DNA of 49,100 nucleotides from Caulobacterales bacterium. GTDB taxonomy: Bacteria; Pseudomonadota; Alphaproteobacteria; Caulobacterales; Caulobacteraceae. This document shows, piece by piece, positions 25,999-34,034 of the stretch. Where the stretch lies: contig JAFLCT010000005.1 in assembly GCA_017302335.1 (NCBI GenBank), forward strand, positions 1 to 49,100. The letters run 5' to 3'. Each line of letters opens with the position of its first letter. The first letter of the stretch is position 1. Below the pieces are notes generated by a model. It saw only the letters and a program-made list of their open reading frames with translations. It searched no databases and was not told the origin of the DNA. A program made the position numbers and the translations under genes.

Positions 25999-26735
25999 TC
26001 AGGTTCGGCGATGCGCTGAATGTCGTGATCGAGGCCCAGCGCACGTCCGACAAACCGTTGGCCGTGGTCGTGGCGGGGCACAACGGCTCGGGCAAGTCCA
26101 CGATGTGGTACCGCTCGTTGGCCGAAACCCTTCGCATCCCTCTAATCAACGCCGACCGGATGATGCTGTCTATCCTGCCGGAGGCTAAAGCCGACGGCTT
26201 TTTGCCGGATTGGGCGGCGGAACTGCGTGATACGGACGAAAGCTGGATGCGTGTCGCCCAGAACGGGGTCCAGGCCTTTGTCGCCCAGGCTCTGACCCAA
26301 GGCGTGCCGTTCGCGATGGAGACGGTGTTCTCGCACTGGCGCGTGTTGCCGAATGGAACCGTCGAGACCAAGGTCGATCTGATTCGTCAGATGCAAGCCG
26401 CAGGATATTTCGTCGTCCTGCTGTTCGTGGGGCTGAGCAGCGAGCAGGTGTCGATCGGGCGTGTCGCGACCCGGACGGATGAAGGCGGCCATGACGTGGA
26501 CATAAGAAAGCTGATCGACAGATTTCCTCGCACCCAGAATGCCATTCGCCTGGCCGCGCCCGTAGCCGACGCGACGGTGTTCTTGGACAACAGTCGCACC
26601 AAAAAGGAGGCGTTCACCGTTTGCAGGGTCCAGTTGGGCGAGGATGAGCGGTTCGATATGCGCGCAACGCGGGCCGGGGCGCCGTCCGCGATCGAAGCTT
26701 GGATGATCAAGGTTTGTCCCACGCACAAGGCGTGA
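25995..26735 (+). CDS. Zeta-toxin-like AAA ATPase/kinase (COG4185 type)
   Basis: A 246-residue P-loop protein. Walker A is AGHNGSGKST (about residues 27-36), INADRM near 52 holds the putative catalytic aspartate, ETVFSHW near 113 resembles the zeta substrate block, and RVATRTDEGGHDVD with IDRFPRTQNAI fits the lid of the COG4185 zeta-like group. Zeta toxins phosphorylate UDP-N-acetylglucosamine and block cell-wall synthesis; whether this protein does so is unknown. GTG 25995 overlaps the stop of the upstream small gene. It has more T and A at third positions than rpoD, hinting at a different history. Confidence 0.8.
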   Translation: MIRFGDALNVVIEAQRTSDKPLAVVVAGHNGSGKSTMWYRSLAETLRIPLINADRMMLSILPEAKADGFLPDWAAELRDTDESWMRVAQNGVQAFVAQALTQGVPFAMETVFSHWRVLPNGTVETKVDLIRQMQAAGYFVVLLFVGLSSEQVSIGRVATRTDEGGHDVDIRKLIDRFPRTQNAIRLAAPVADATVFLDNSRTKKEAFTVCRVQLGEDERFDMRATRAGAPSAIEAWMIKVCPTHKA

Positions 26736-26843
26736 CCTGCGAACATATCCGCCGAGCGAGGCTCCGCATCTTGGACGATCAGACGGCTGGACGCTTCGTC
26801 GTGTCCGGCTCATGGTGAACGTCGGTCTTTCGGGAGCGGCGCC

Positions 26844-27374
26844 ATGGTCGGCATTGGGCATCTGAAGCGGCGGTTCGGCCAGTATGCGGGGATCTGGGTG
26901 TCGGCCTTCCTGTTGTCGGGGGCGGCGATCCTGCTGCTGATGATGCGGATGGACCTGATGGAGGCGGCCGATCTGGTGCTGCCGATCATGCTGGCCCTGA
27001 CCGGCCTGGCGCTGGGCGTCGGGGTGGTGATGAGCTTCTTCTCGGACGAGACGCCGTTGACGAAGATCATCGTGCTGGTTCTGGCCCTGTTGCTGCTTTT
27101 GCCGCTGCTCTGGGCGCCGGTGTCGGCGGCGGTCGCGATCGCCTATTTCACGGATCGCTCGATCGAATATTCCGGCGCCTACGCCGCCTTCCGCATCGCG
27201 GTGTCGAACGTGTTGTGGCCGATCTCGCAGGGGTTCGGCCTGGGCGCTGTGCTCGATGGTCTGTGGACGGCCTTCCAATGGGCGGCCAGCATCGTCGGCT
27301 TCATCTCGGCCTGGGTCAACGCCTGGCCGGTGATCCGCCGTCTGTTGGGCCAGGAAGCGCCGAGCCGCGCCTGA
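26844..27374 (+). CDS. Hypothetical membrane protein
   Basis: A 176-residue protein with three hydrophobic segments, at about residues 16-35 (IWVSAFLLSGAAILLLMM), 44-67 (LVLPIMLALTGLALGVGVVMSFF) and 75-102 (IIVLVLALLLLLPLLWAPVSAAVAIAYF). The C-terminal part (AVSNVLWPISQGFGLG...) is amphipathic. No family or catalytic motif is recognised. It stands alone, 108 nt after the kinase gene and convergent with the DUF1428 gene, so its context says little. Confidence 0.7.
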   Translation: MVGIGHLKRRFGQYAGIWVSAFLLSGAAILLLMMRMDLMEAADLVLPIMLALTGLALGVGVVMSFFSDETPLTKIIVLVLALLLLLPLLWAPVSAAVAIAYFTDRSIEYSGAYAAFRIAVSNVLWPISQGFGLGAVLDGLWTAFQWAASIVGFISAWVNAWPVIRRLLGQEAPSRA

Positions 27375-27422
27375 TGCGGTCGGACGCGGCTGGCGCCGCG
27401 TCCGACGACGGCGACGAGAGCC

Positions 27423-27776
27423 TCAGGCCCGGTCTTCGAAGACGGTCGCGAAACCGCCCCACATCATGCGCTTGCCGTCAAAGGGCATATCCATGTCCTT
27501 CATGGCCGGGTCCTCCATCATCTTGGCCCAGGCCTCATCGGCCGTCTTGCGGTCGGGCCAGCGCAGCCAGGAGAAGACGACCACCTCGTCGTCCTGCTTC
27601 TTCACCGCCATGGGAAAGCTGGTGTTGACGCCGTCGGGCACATCCTCGCCCCAGGTCTCGACGTGCTCCAGGCAGCCGTAGCCCTTGAACAACGGCCAGG
27701 CGGCCTCGGCGGATTTTATATAGCGGTCCTTGTCCTTGATCTTCACGGGGGTCAGGAAGCCGGTGACATAGCTCAT
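27423..27776 (-). CDS. DUF1428 family protein (YbaA-like)
   Basis: A 117-residue protein matching DUF1428, a dimeric alpha+beta-barrel fold of unknown function. Family marks are MSYVTGFLTPV, the central ETWGEDVPDG block, VVFSWLRWPDRKTADEAWAKM, and the C-terminal FDGKRMMWGGF. AGGAGAC lies just upstream of the ATG at 27776. It is a monocistronic leftward gene. Confidence 0.88.
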   Translation of the reverse strand: MSYVTGFLTPVKIKDKDRYIKSAEAAWPLFKGYGCLEHVETWGEDVPDGVNTSFPMAVKKQDDEVVVFSWLRWPDRKTADEAWAKMMEDPAMKDMDMPFDGKRMMWGGFATVFEDRA

Positions 27777-27951
27777 GGTCGTCTCCTCCTAGGGCGAACG
27801 GGTGGAGGATTTAAAGCGCGGCGGCCCGGCATGATCCAGTACGAACGTCGATGCGGGGCGACGGCGGCGCTTGCGCTGGGAATTTTGCGCGACCCGCGCT
27901 GCGAGAAACGGCGATCTTGCGGACGGTCGACGGCGGAGGCAGTCTGACGCC

Positions 27952-28272
27952 ATGGTCCAGCCCGCGCCCGGTGAACGCTACGCCTCGTTCGCAGCCTTCT
28001 ATCCGTACTATATCCGGGAACACTCCAACCGGACCTGCCGACGGATTCATGTGGTGGGGACGGGCCTGGTGTGCGTGTTCGCCGTGACGGCGCTGATCAC
28101 GCGCAACGCCTGGTGGCTGTTGGCCATACCGATCGTGGGTTACGGCTTTGCCTGGTTCGGGCATTTCGTCTTCGAGAAGAACCGGCCCGCGACCTTCCAA
28201 TATCCGCTGTGGAGCCTGATGGGCGACTGGCGGCTGTTCTTCGAGACGATCAGCGGCAAGCGCCGCTTCTGA
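27952..28272 (+). CDS. DUF962/Mpo1-like membrane protein
   Basis: A 106-residue small membrane protein of the Mpo1/YGL010w-like (DUF962) type. It has FYPYYIREHSNRTCRRIHVVGTG with the conserved EHxNxxxRxxH motif near residues 21-32. Two hydrophobic segments follow (VCVFAVTALITRNAWWLLAIPIVGYGFAW), then GHFVFEKNRPATFQYPLWSLMGD. Yeast Mpo1 is an iron-dependent dioxygenase of 2-hydroxy fatty acids; the bacterial role is not established. ATG 27952 fits this family. It ends 3 nt before the convergent 3D-domain gene. Confidence 0.82.
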   Translation: MVQPAPGERYASFAAFYPYYIREHSNRTCRRIHVVGTGLVCVFAVTALITRNAWWLLAIPIVGYGFAWFGHFVFEKNRPATFQYPLWSLMGDWRLFFETISGKRRF

Positions 28273-28275
28273 CCG

Positions 28276-28866
28276 TCAGTGCGCGCCGGCCGCCGTGGCG
28301 GCCTGGGCCATCAGGGTCTGTTCGCTGGGCTTGGCGTCCCACGACGGCGGGCAGCCGTCGAAACGGCCCGCGTTCTGGAGGGTCAGGGTGCGGGTGTTCC
28401 AGCGCATGGCCGGGCGCATCGAGCCGCGGCCGTCGCCGGTGTACAGGTCGACCTTGGCGCCCTTGACCGCGCCGCCGGTGTCCGAAGCGTACCAATAGCC
28501 GTCATGCAGCGTGCCGTCGGGCATACGCATACCGACCGTCTCGCGGATGAACAGGCGGGTGCGGCGCGGGATGACGCGCGGGTCAGTGGCGACGGTGCGC
28601 ATGGCCACGGGGCGACATCCCAGGGAATCGGCGCCCGTCGCGCCGCCGCCGCCCGCATGATACAGGGTCGCGCGGGCGCGCCAGTCGGGTTCGGCGGCCA
28701 GGAAGGCCTGCTGTTCGTCGGTCAGATCCAGGTCGTCGGCCGAACTGTTCGCCTCGACCCCGGCCGCATCGGCCGCGACGGCGGCCTGATAGCTGACGGG
28801 TTCCCCAGCCATCCCGCCGAAGGCGAGCGACCAGACCATGGCGAGCGCAGCGGCCGTGCCCAGCAT
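28276..28866 (-). CDS. Secreted 3D-domain protein
   Basis: About 196 residues. A signal peptide occupies roughly residues 1-22 (TAAALAMVWSLAFGG...). After a low-complexity spacer, a 3D (double-psi beta-barrel) domain is evident: CRPVAMRTVATDPRVIPRRTRLFI, then DGYWYASDTGGAVKGAKVDLYTGDGR, which contains the conserved aspartates. This domain is shared with the C-terminus of MltA-type lytic transglycosylases, so a peptidoglycan-related role is possible, though the MltA catalytic half is absent. The start is ATG 28866; the TTG at 28869 is less likely. Confidence 0.8.
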   Translation of the reverse strand: MLGTAAALAMVWSLAFGGMAGEPVSYQAAVAADAAGVEANSSADDLDLTDEQQAFLAAEPDWRARATLYHAGGGGATGADSLGCRPVAMRTVATDPRVIPRRTRLFIRETVGMRMPDGTLHDGYWYASDTGGAVKGAKVDLYTGDGRGSMRPAMRWNTRTLTLQNAGRFDGCPPSWDAKPSEQTLMAQAATAAGAH

Positions 28867-29355
28867 CAATTCGACTCAAGCGACACCGGTCCCGACGTGT
28901 CCGGCGGGCGGGCTTTTGGTGTGCGTCTGAGGCGAAAAAGTGGCGAGCGCCGTGCGTGCGACCAACTGTCCACAGATGCGTCGAAACCGCCCAAATCATG
29001 GCGAGCGTCGCGATGGGCGCGCGGGGATTATCGTGCAAGATTTTAATCTGTATTCGTGGATTATCGTTTCTTGACTGGATCGAAATGCTGAAAACGTGCG
29101 GCCATTTTGTCTATCATTATGACTTGAAGATCAGATGATCGCTGGTTCAACTCAAGAGGATTGTCGGAGCGCGCGCCTTGATTTCATGGCGGGCGGCGGG
29201 GGCGGTGCGCCGCCTTGGTTTCGGCCGTGCGGCGCGCGACGACGGCCCCAATCTTCGTCTGACCAACCGTGACCGGCGCGACAAAGACTTCACTGGACGA
29301 CGGCGCGGGCGCGTCCTAACCGAAACGGGTCGTTCGCCGCAGTCGGAACCGTTCC
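28867..29355. other. Long AT-richer intergenic region with a 10-bp direct repeat
   Basis: A 489-nt region between divergent genes. The part from about 29025 to 29150 is clearly richer in A and T than its surroundings. It holds two copies of GGATTATCGT (29025-29034 and 29058-29067) exactly 33 bp apart, and TTGACT at 29070-29075. Short open frames here have no recognisable product. The region probably carries control sites for one or both flanking secreted-protein genes. Confidence 0.55.
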
Positions 29356-30378
29356 ATGAAGCGTCTCGTCCTCGCCTCCGTCGCCGTTCTGGCCCTGGCC
29401 TCCCCCGCCGCCCAGGTGGACGCCTGGGGCAGCACCGGTCACCGTCTGGTGGGCGTCGCCGCCATGCGCGGCCTGCCCGCGGACCTGCCGGCCTTCCTGC
29501 GCACGCCGGGCGCCGTGGCCGATGTCGGCGAGCTGGCGCGTGAACCCGATCGCTGGAAGGGCGCCGGCCAGCCGCATGATCGCGAACGCGACACCGCCCA
29601 TTTTGTCGATCTGGACGACACGGGCCATGTGATGGGCGCCGCAGGACCGGCTGTCGACGCCCTGCCGCGCCTGAAGTCACAATATGACGCCGCCCTGATC
29701 GCCGCCGGACTGGACGTCAACGACGCCGGGTATTTGCCCTACGCCATCATGGACGGCTGGCAGCAACTGGTGCGCGACTTCGCCTATATCCGCGTGTTGA
29801 ACGCCGCCGAGGCGCGCGAGACCAATCTGGAGCGCCGGGCTTGGTACCGCGTCGACCGCGAGCGTCGCGAGGCCCTGACCCTGCGCGACATCGGCGTTCT
29901 GGGCCACTATGTCGGCGACGGCTCGCAGCCGCACCATACGACCATCCACTACAATGGCTGGGATCGGAACACGCCGAACCCGGAAGGCTTCACCACCTCG
30001 CGCCAGACCCACGGCGATTTCGAGAACGCCTTCACCAGCCGGGTCGCGCGTCTGGACGCGGTCGAGGCCGCCATGCCCGCGCCGCGCGATCAGGCGGTCG
30101 AGATCAATGGCCGCATCGCCGCCTATTTGCGCACGACCCTGGCCGAGGTGACGCCCTTCTATCGCATGGAGAAGGCGGGCGCGTTCCGCGACACGGACCC
30201 GCGCGGGGCCGCGTTCGTGAACGCCCGCCTGGGCGCGGGCGCCGCCGAATTGCGCGACCTGATCGTCCTGGCCTGGCGCGCCTCGGCCGACGTCTCGATC
30301 GGCTGGCCGGCGGTCAAGGTGGCCGAGGTCGAGGCCGGAACCGCCGATCCGTGGACAGCCATGGTCGGCGAGGACTGA
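29356..30378 (+). CDS. Secreted S1/P1-type nuclease (phospholipase C/P1 fold)
   Basis: A 340-residue protein with an N-terminal signal peptide of about 23 residues. Cleavage after VDA would give a mature protein starting WGSTGHR; an N-terminal Trp whose amine binds zinc is the hallmark of this fold. Further zinc-site candidates are HFVDLDD, LGHYVGDGSQPHHTT and THGDFENAF. Members cut single-stranded nucleic acid or remove 3' phosphates in the periplasm or outside the cell. A phospholipase activity cannot be excluded. It is divergent from the 3D-domain gene across a long regulatory region. Confidence 0.85.
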   Translation: MKRLVLASVAVLALASPAAQVDAWGSTGHRLVGVAAMRGLPADLPAFLRTPGAVADVGELAREPDRWKGAGQPHDRERDTAHFVDLDDTGHVMGAAGPAVDALPRLKSQYDAALIAAGLDVNDAGYLPYAIMDGWQQLVRDFAYIRVLNAAEARETNLERRAWYRVDRERREALTLRDIGVLGHYVGDGSQPHHTTIHYNGWDRNTPNPEGFTTSRQTHGDFENAFTSRVARLDAVEAAMPAPRDQAVEINGRIAAYLRTTLAEVTPFYRMEKAGAFRDTDPRGAAFVNARLGAGAAELRDLIVLAWRASADVSIGWPAVKVAEVEAGTADPWTAMVGED

Positions 30379-30414
30379 AGCGGACGGGTGAATAGTGGTA
30401 GTGAGCCGCAGGTG

Positions 30415-30472
30415 AGCCGACCGCTGTCGCCGTGCTCGCTTTCGCTCACTCCTCACTCCTCGCTCGTCGGCT
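30415..30472 (+). promoter_or_regulatory. Possible structured leader of the trmJ-like gene
   Basis: AGCCGAC (30415-30421) can pair with GTCGGCT (30466-30472), closing a 44-nt loop immediately before the ATG at 30479. GTGAGCCG occurs twice just upstream (30401 and 30412). No Shine-Dalgarno sequence is visible before the ATG. Confidence 0.35.
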
Positions 30473-30478
30473 GAATTC

Positions 30479-31246
30479 ATGCATCCCCCCGTCGTCATCC
30501 TCGACCGGTCGCAACTGGCCGACAACATCGGCGCCGTGGCGCGGGTGATGGCCAATTTCGGCCTGTCTGAGCTGCGCCTGGTGTCGCCGCGCGACGGCTG
30601 GCCCCAGGACCGAGCCTGGGCCACGGCCTCGGGCGCCGACTGGGTGCTGGAGGAGGTTCGGGTGTTCGACAGCGTGGCCGAGGCCGTCGCCGATCTGAAC
30701 ACCGTCTTTTCGACCACCGCCCGCGCGCGCGAGACCCGTCTGCCGGTGCGCACGCCGCGCGAGACGGCGCACATCCTGTGGGACGATACGGCGTCGGGCC
30801 TGAAGACCGGTCTGCTGTTCGGCGGCGAACGGGCGGGGCTGGAGACAACCGACATCGCCCTGACCCAGGGCATCACCACCATCCCCATCGACCCGCGCCA
30901 CCATTCGCTGAACCTGGCCCAGGCGGTGGCGATCAACGCCTATGAATGGCGCACCCTGGTGCTGGACGCCCCGCCGCCGAAATTCCGCGAAGGCGACCCG
31001 CCGGCGTCGAACGCTCTGTTGGTCGGTATGTACGAGCATCTGGAGCGTGAACTGGACGAGGGCGGTTTCTTCCATCCGCCCGAGAAGAAACGGTCGATGA
31101 GCCAGAATCTGCGCGTCATGCTGGGCCGCGCCGCCTTCAGCGAACAAGAAGTGGCGACCTTTCGCGGCGTGATCCACGCCCTGGCCAAGGGACGCGGTCG
31201 GGTTCTGGCCAAGCTGGCGGCCAAGCGCGGCGAAGACCAGAATTGA
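30479..31246 (+). CDS. trmJ: SpoU-class RNA 2'-O-methyltransferase (TrmJ-like)
   Basis: A 255-residue SPOUT methyltransferase. The N-terminal block VVILDRSQLADNIGAVARVMANFGLSELRLV and the knot motifs LLFGGERAGLETTDIAL and IPIDPRHHSLNLAQAVAINAYEW identify the TrmJ type, which methylates ribose 32 of several tRNAs. A helical C-terminal extension (about residues 180-255) is also TrmJ-like. ATG 30479 has no clear ribosome binding site. The stop codon overlaps the -35 box of the downstream riboswitch promoter. Confidence 0.9.
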   Translation: MHPPVVILDRSQLADNIGAVARVMANFGLSELRLVSPRDGWPQDRAWATASGADWVLEEVRVFDSVAEAVADLNTVFSTTARARETRLPVRTPRETAHILWDDTASGLKTGLLFGGERAGLETTDIALTQGITTIPIDPRHHSLNLAQAVAINAYEWRTLVLDAPPPKFREGDPPASNALLVGMYEHLERELDEGGFFHPPEKKRSMSQNLRVMLGRAAFSEQEVATFRGVIHALAKGRGRVLAKLAAKRGEDQN

Positions 31247-31271
31247 TCTTGACCGCTTCAGCCGCTAGACG
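31243..31271 (+). promoter_or_regulatory. Candidate promoter of the mntP riboswitch transcript
   Basis: TTGATC (31243-31248) and TAGACG (31266-31271) are separated by exactly 17 bp, and GCTAGACG resembles the Caulobacter -10 form. Transcription would begin near 31278, at the first bases of the aptamer. The -35 box overlaps the trmJ stop codon. Confidence 0.55.
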
Positions 31272-31392
31272 CGGCCCCGTTGGGGAGTAGCTTCCGGCGC
31301 CTGTCATGCCGGGACCGCGTCAACACACTCGCGGCCTTCGTGGCCCGTGGCGCGGCCAGCGGTTCATTCCGCCTAGCGAGACCAGCGTGCTT
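31272..31392 (+). promoter_or_regulatory. yybP-ykoY manganese riboswitch
   Basis: The leader of mntP contains the conserved elements of the yybP-ykoY class in order: GGGGAGTAGC (31282-31291), GTCAACACACTCG (31319-31331), a GC-rich third arm, and GCGAGACC (31376-31383). In this class two facing loops bind Mn2+ and stabilise the paired helices. Binding activates manganese exporters such as mntP. A hairpin CCTTCAC/GTGAAGG at about 31399-31422 follows and may be part of the expression platform. Confidence 0.85.
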
Positions 31393-31452
31393 TGCGGCCC
31401 TTCACCGGCGGGGTCGTGAAGGCGCTGTCTCATGCGTCCGGCGGATCGTTTC

Positions 31453-32031
31453 ATGACCCCCCTGTCCATCGCCGTCCTGTCGCTCAGTATGTCGACCGAC
31501 GCCTTCGCCGCCGCGGTCAGCCGCGGGGCCGCCCATCGCCCGGCCTTTGCGACGGCCGTCCGCAACGGCCTGGTGTTCGGCGTCATCGAGGCGATCACGC
31601 CGCTGATCGGCTGGGGCCTGGGTCTGATGGCGGCGGGCCTGGTCGAACGGATCGATCACTGGATCGCCTTCGGCCTGCTGGGCGCGGTCGGCGCCAAGAT
31701 GCTGTGGGAAGCCTTCCAGCCGGTCGAGACCGAAGGCGGCGGCGCCGACAGCCGGGCGGCCCGAAACGGCGCCCTGGCCCTGGTCGCCACGGCGGTGGGC
31801 ACGTCGATCGACGCGGCGGCGGTGGGCGTGGGCCTGGCCTTCATCGGCGCGAACATCTGGATCATCGCCCTGTCGATCGGCATCTCGACCTTCATGCTGA
31901 CCACCCTGGGGATGCTGATCGGCAAGGCGGTGGGCGTCCGTTTCGGCAAGATCGCGGAGTTCCTGGGCGGCGTCGCCCTGATCCTGATCGGTCTGTCGAT
32001 CCTGGCCGATCACATGGGGTGGATGGGCTAG
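31453..32031 (+). CDS. mntP: Manganese efflux pump MntP
   Basis: A 192-residue inner-membrane protein with six predicted helices in two similar halves. The family motifs are SLSMSTDAFAAAVSRG in helix 1 and ATAVGTSIDAAAVGVGLAF in helix 4, each with a conserved aspartate for Mn2+. ATG 31453 (MTPLSIAVLSLS) is favoured by GGCGGAT upstream and by family N-termini; ATG 31432 in frame would add seven residues. The upstream yybP-ykoY riboswitch strongly supports the function and indicates induction by manganese. Confidence 0.93.
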   Translation: MTPLSIAVLSLSMSTDAFAAAVSRGAAHRPAFATAVRNGLVFGVIEAITPLIGWGLGLMAAGLVERIDHWIAFGLLGAVGAKMLWEAFQPVETEGGGADSRAARNGALALVATAVGTSIDAAAVGVGLAFIGANIWIIALSIGISTFMLTTLGMLIGKAVGVRFGKIAEFLGGVALILIGLSILADHMGWMG

Positions 32032-32684
32032 AGCCGACGCGGGTCGATCCGGCCGGTCAGGACAGCGCCCGCCAGCTCCAGCATCGCCTTGCCCAGGCAC
32101 AGGATCAGCACCACCCAGGCCGGCGCCTTGAAGACCAGCATCAACCAGGCGCCGATCAACACCGTCAGATGCAGCACGAAGATGCGGCCATAGGGCTTGA
32201 ACATCTCCAGCGTCGGACTGGCCTGGCGCCAGCGGCCCTGCATCCACCAATCCCGCGTCTGCCCCACGACGTGGAGTACGGCCGTGGCCAGCACCGCCCA
32301 CAGGAAGGCTGGGTCGCCGAAGGTGCGGTCCCAGACCCCGCCGCCGCCTTCGGCCGCGATGAAGTCTTCGGCCAGGGGCAGGGCGAAGGTCAGGTGGCCG
32401 ACGCAGAAGACGCCATAGTGGAGCACGAAGAAGACCGCGACGAAGAGCGCATTGGCCAGTCGTCCGCCCGAGACGCCGACCGGCAGGCGCTGCGCGGCCA
32501 CGATGCGCGGCAGGGTCAGAAGGCCGACGATGACAGTCTCGGCCCAGTACAAGATCAAGACCTGCGCGGCGTCCCAGCCCAGAAACAGCACGCCGAAAAC
32601 GGGGATCAGATTGCCGATCACGATGACGGCGATCGTCAAGCGGGGATCGGACGTCAGGCGACGGATATCGACCGGAAGGACCAT
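32028..32684 (-). CDS. DUF6498-like membrane protein
   Basis: A 218-residue inner-membrane protein with about six hydrophobic segments. It resembles the DUF6498 group: IPVFGVLFLGWDAAQVLILYWAETVIVGLL near the N-terminus, FVAVFFVLHYGVFCVGHL, and the C-terminal PYGRIFVLHLTVLIGAWL. The function is unknown; conserved histidines and the YWAE motif could suggest metal or cofactor binding, but this is speculative. Its stop overlaps the mntP stop by 4 bp in convergent orientation. Confidence 0.7.
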   Translation of the reverse strand: MVLPVDIRRLTSDPRLTIAVIVIGNLIPVFGVLFLGWDAAQVLILYWAETVIVGLLTLPRIVAAQRLPVGVSGGRLANALFVAVFFVLHYGVFCVGHLTFALPLAEDFIAAEGGGGVWDRTFGDPAFLWAVLATAVLHVVGQTRDWWMQGRWRQASPTLEMFKPYGRIFVLHLTVLIGAWLMLVFKAPAWVVLILCLGKAMLELAGAVLTGRIDPRRL

Positions 32685-32746
32685 GCGGCACTGTCGCGCG
32701 CCTATCGTCGCGCGCCAATGCGGACGCCGTTCGTGGTCAGGGATCG

Positions 32747-33460
32747 TCAGCCGTCCAATGTCGCCAAGAAGGCCGGAACGGTCCTGGTCGCCGGGCCATA
32801 GACGCCTTCGTCGAACGTGGCGGCGCCCAGGCTGGGTTCCAGATTGATCTCCACCGTGCGGGCGCCCGCCGCGCGCGCTATGCGCACGAAGCCCGCGGCG
32901 GGATAGACGGCGCCCGACGTGCCGATGGACAGGAACAGGTCGCAGCGGGCCAGCGCCTGCTCGATCCGGGCCATCTCAAGCGGCGTCTCGCCGAACCAGA
33001 CGATGTGGGGGCGCAACCGACCGTTTGGGCTGAACGGGCTGGGGTGGCGCGGATCGAGGTCGTCGCGCCAGTCGCACGCCTGGCCGGTGGCGGTGCAGGA
33101 CGCCTTCAACAGCTCGCCGTGCATATGGATCAGGTCGAAGCCGGGTGCGGACGGGGTTTCCGCATGGGCGCGGTCGTGCAGGTCGTCGACGTTCTGGGTC
33201 ACCAGGGTCAGACGGCCGGTCCAGCGCGCGGCCAGGTCGGCGATGGCGCGATGGGCGGCGTTGGGGCGCACCTCGGCCAACTGGCGCCGTCGACGATTGT
33301 AGAAGTCCTGCACCAGGGCGGGATCGCGGGCGAAGGCCTCGGGCGTCGCCACATCCTCGATCCTGTGGCCGAGCCACAGGCCGTCATCGGCGCGAAAGGT
33401 CGGCACGCCGGACTCCGCCGAGACGCCCGCGCCGGTCAGGATGACGAGATTCAGGCCCAT
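32747..33460 (-). CDS. cobB: NAD-dependent protein deacylase (class III sirtuin)
   Basis: A 237-residue Sir2-family enzyme, which removes acetyl or succinyl groups from lysines using NAD+. Motifs are TGAGVSAESGVPTFR (residues 9-23), the class III Tyr-x2-Arg pair in DFYNRRRR, TQNVDDLH, the catalytic His in HMHGEL, PHIVWFGE and GTSGAVYPAA. The zinc module is reduced: one cysteine pair (CTATGQAC) is present, and the second pair is replaced by SPFSPNG. It stands between a membrane-protein gene and an HdeD-like gene, all leftward. Confidence 0.92.
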   Translation of the reverse strand: MGLNLVILTGAGVSAESGVPTFRADDGLWLGHRIEDVATPEAFARDPALVQDFYNRRRRQLAEVRPNAAHRAIADLAARWTGRLTLVTQNVDDLHDRAHAETPSAPGFDLIHMHGELLKASCTATGQACDWRDDLDPRHPSPFSPNGRLRPHIVWFGETPLEMARIEQALARCDLFLSIGTSGAVYPAAGFVRIARAAGARTVEINLEPSLGAATFDEGVYGPATRTVPAFLATLDG

Positions 33461-33485
33461 CCTAACCGGCGCGTCGCCCAGATCG

Positions 33486-34034
33486 TCAGCCGATCGCGCT
33501 TCGGCCCATGATGGAGGCGATCAGCAGGCTGAAGCCCGCCACCAGGAAGTCGATGCCGACGATGGTTCCCAACGTCAGCCCGGCCATCTCCATCAGGTTG
33601 AACAGCACAATGCCGCCCAGCACGAGGCTGAGCAGGCCGCCCAGTCCGAGCCATATGCGCGACTGACCGAAGCTGCTGTCGAACGCCAGCAGCATACCGG
33701 TCACGCCGCGCGCCACGAGCACGGCCCCTAGCAGCATCGTCAGAGACACGGCTCCGACGCCCGGCTTCATGACCATCCAGACCCCAAGGGCCAACGCCAG
33801 GACGGCCCAAAGGGCGTTCAGCAGAATCGCCCAGCCTTTACGCTCGGTGAAAGAGGCGTAAAGGCCCACCAACCCGCCGGCGATCAGAGCCAGGCCGACG
33901 ACCATGACCGTGGCCATGGTCGATATTACCGGCGCCGCCAGCGCCGCGACCCCGAACAGGATCATCAAGATTCCATAAAGCGCACTGACTACCCTTAGGC
34001 CGCGGCCGAAGTCCGCGATGGGGTTGGATGTCAT
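33486..34034 (-). CDS. HdeD-family membrane protein (DUF308)
   Basis: A 182-residue inner-membrane protein with six predicted helices arranged as short paired repeats ([54 protein letters not shown] and so on). This matches the HdeD/DUF308 family, associated with acid and high-density stress in E. coli. ATG 34034 is chosen because GGGAGG lies 7 nt upstream; the in-frame start at 34064 lacks this. It is divergent from the formaldehyde operon across 196 nt. Confidence 0.85.
   Translation of the reverse strand: MTSNPIADFGRGLRVVSALYGILMILFGVAALAAPVISTMATVMVVGLALIAGGLVGLYASFTERKGWAILLNALWAVLALALGVWMVMKPGVGAVSLTMLLGAVLVARGVTGMLLAFDSSFGQSRIWLGLGGLLSLVLGGIVLFNLMEMAGLTLGTIVGIDFLVAGFSLLIASIMGRSAIG

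Noticed and set aside
28956-29138. 60-residue open frame in the AT-rich island
   Set aside because: It lacks a good start site and has atypical codon use; the stretch looks regulatory.
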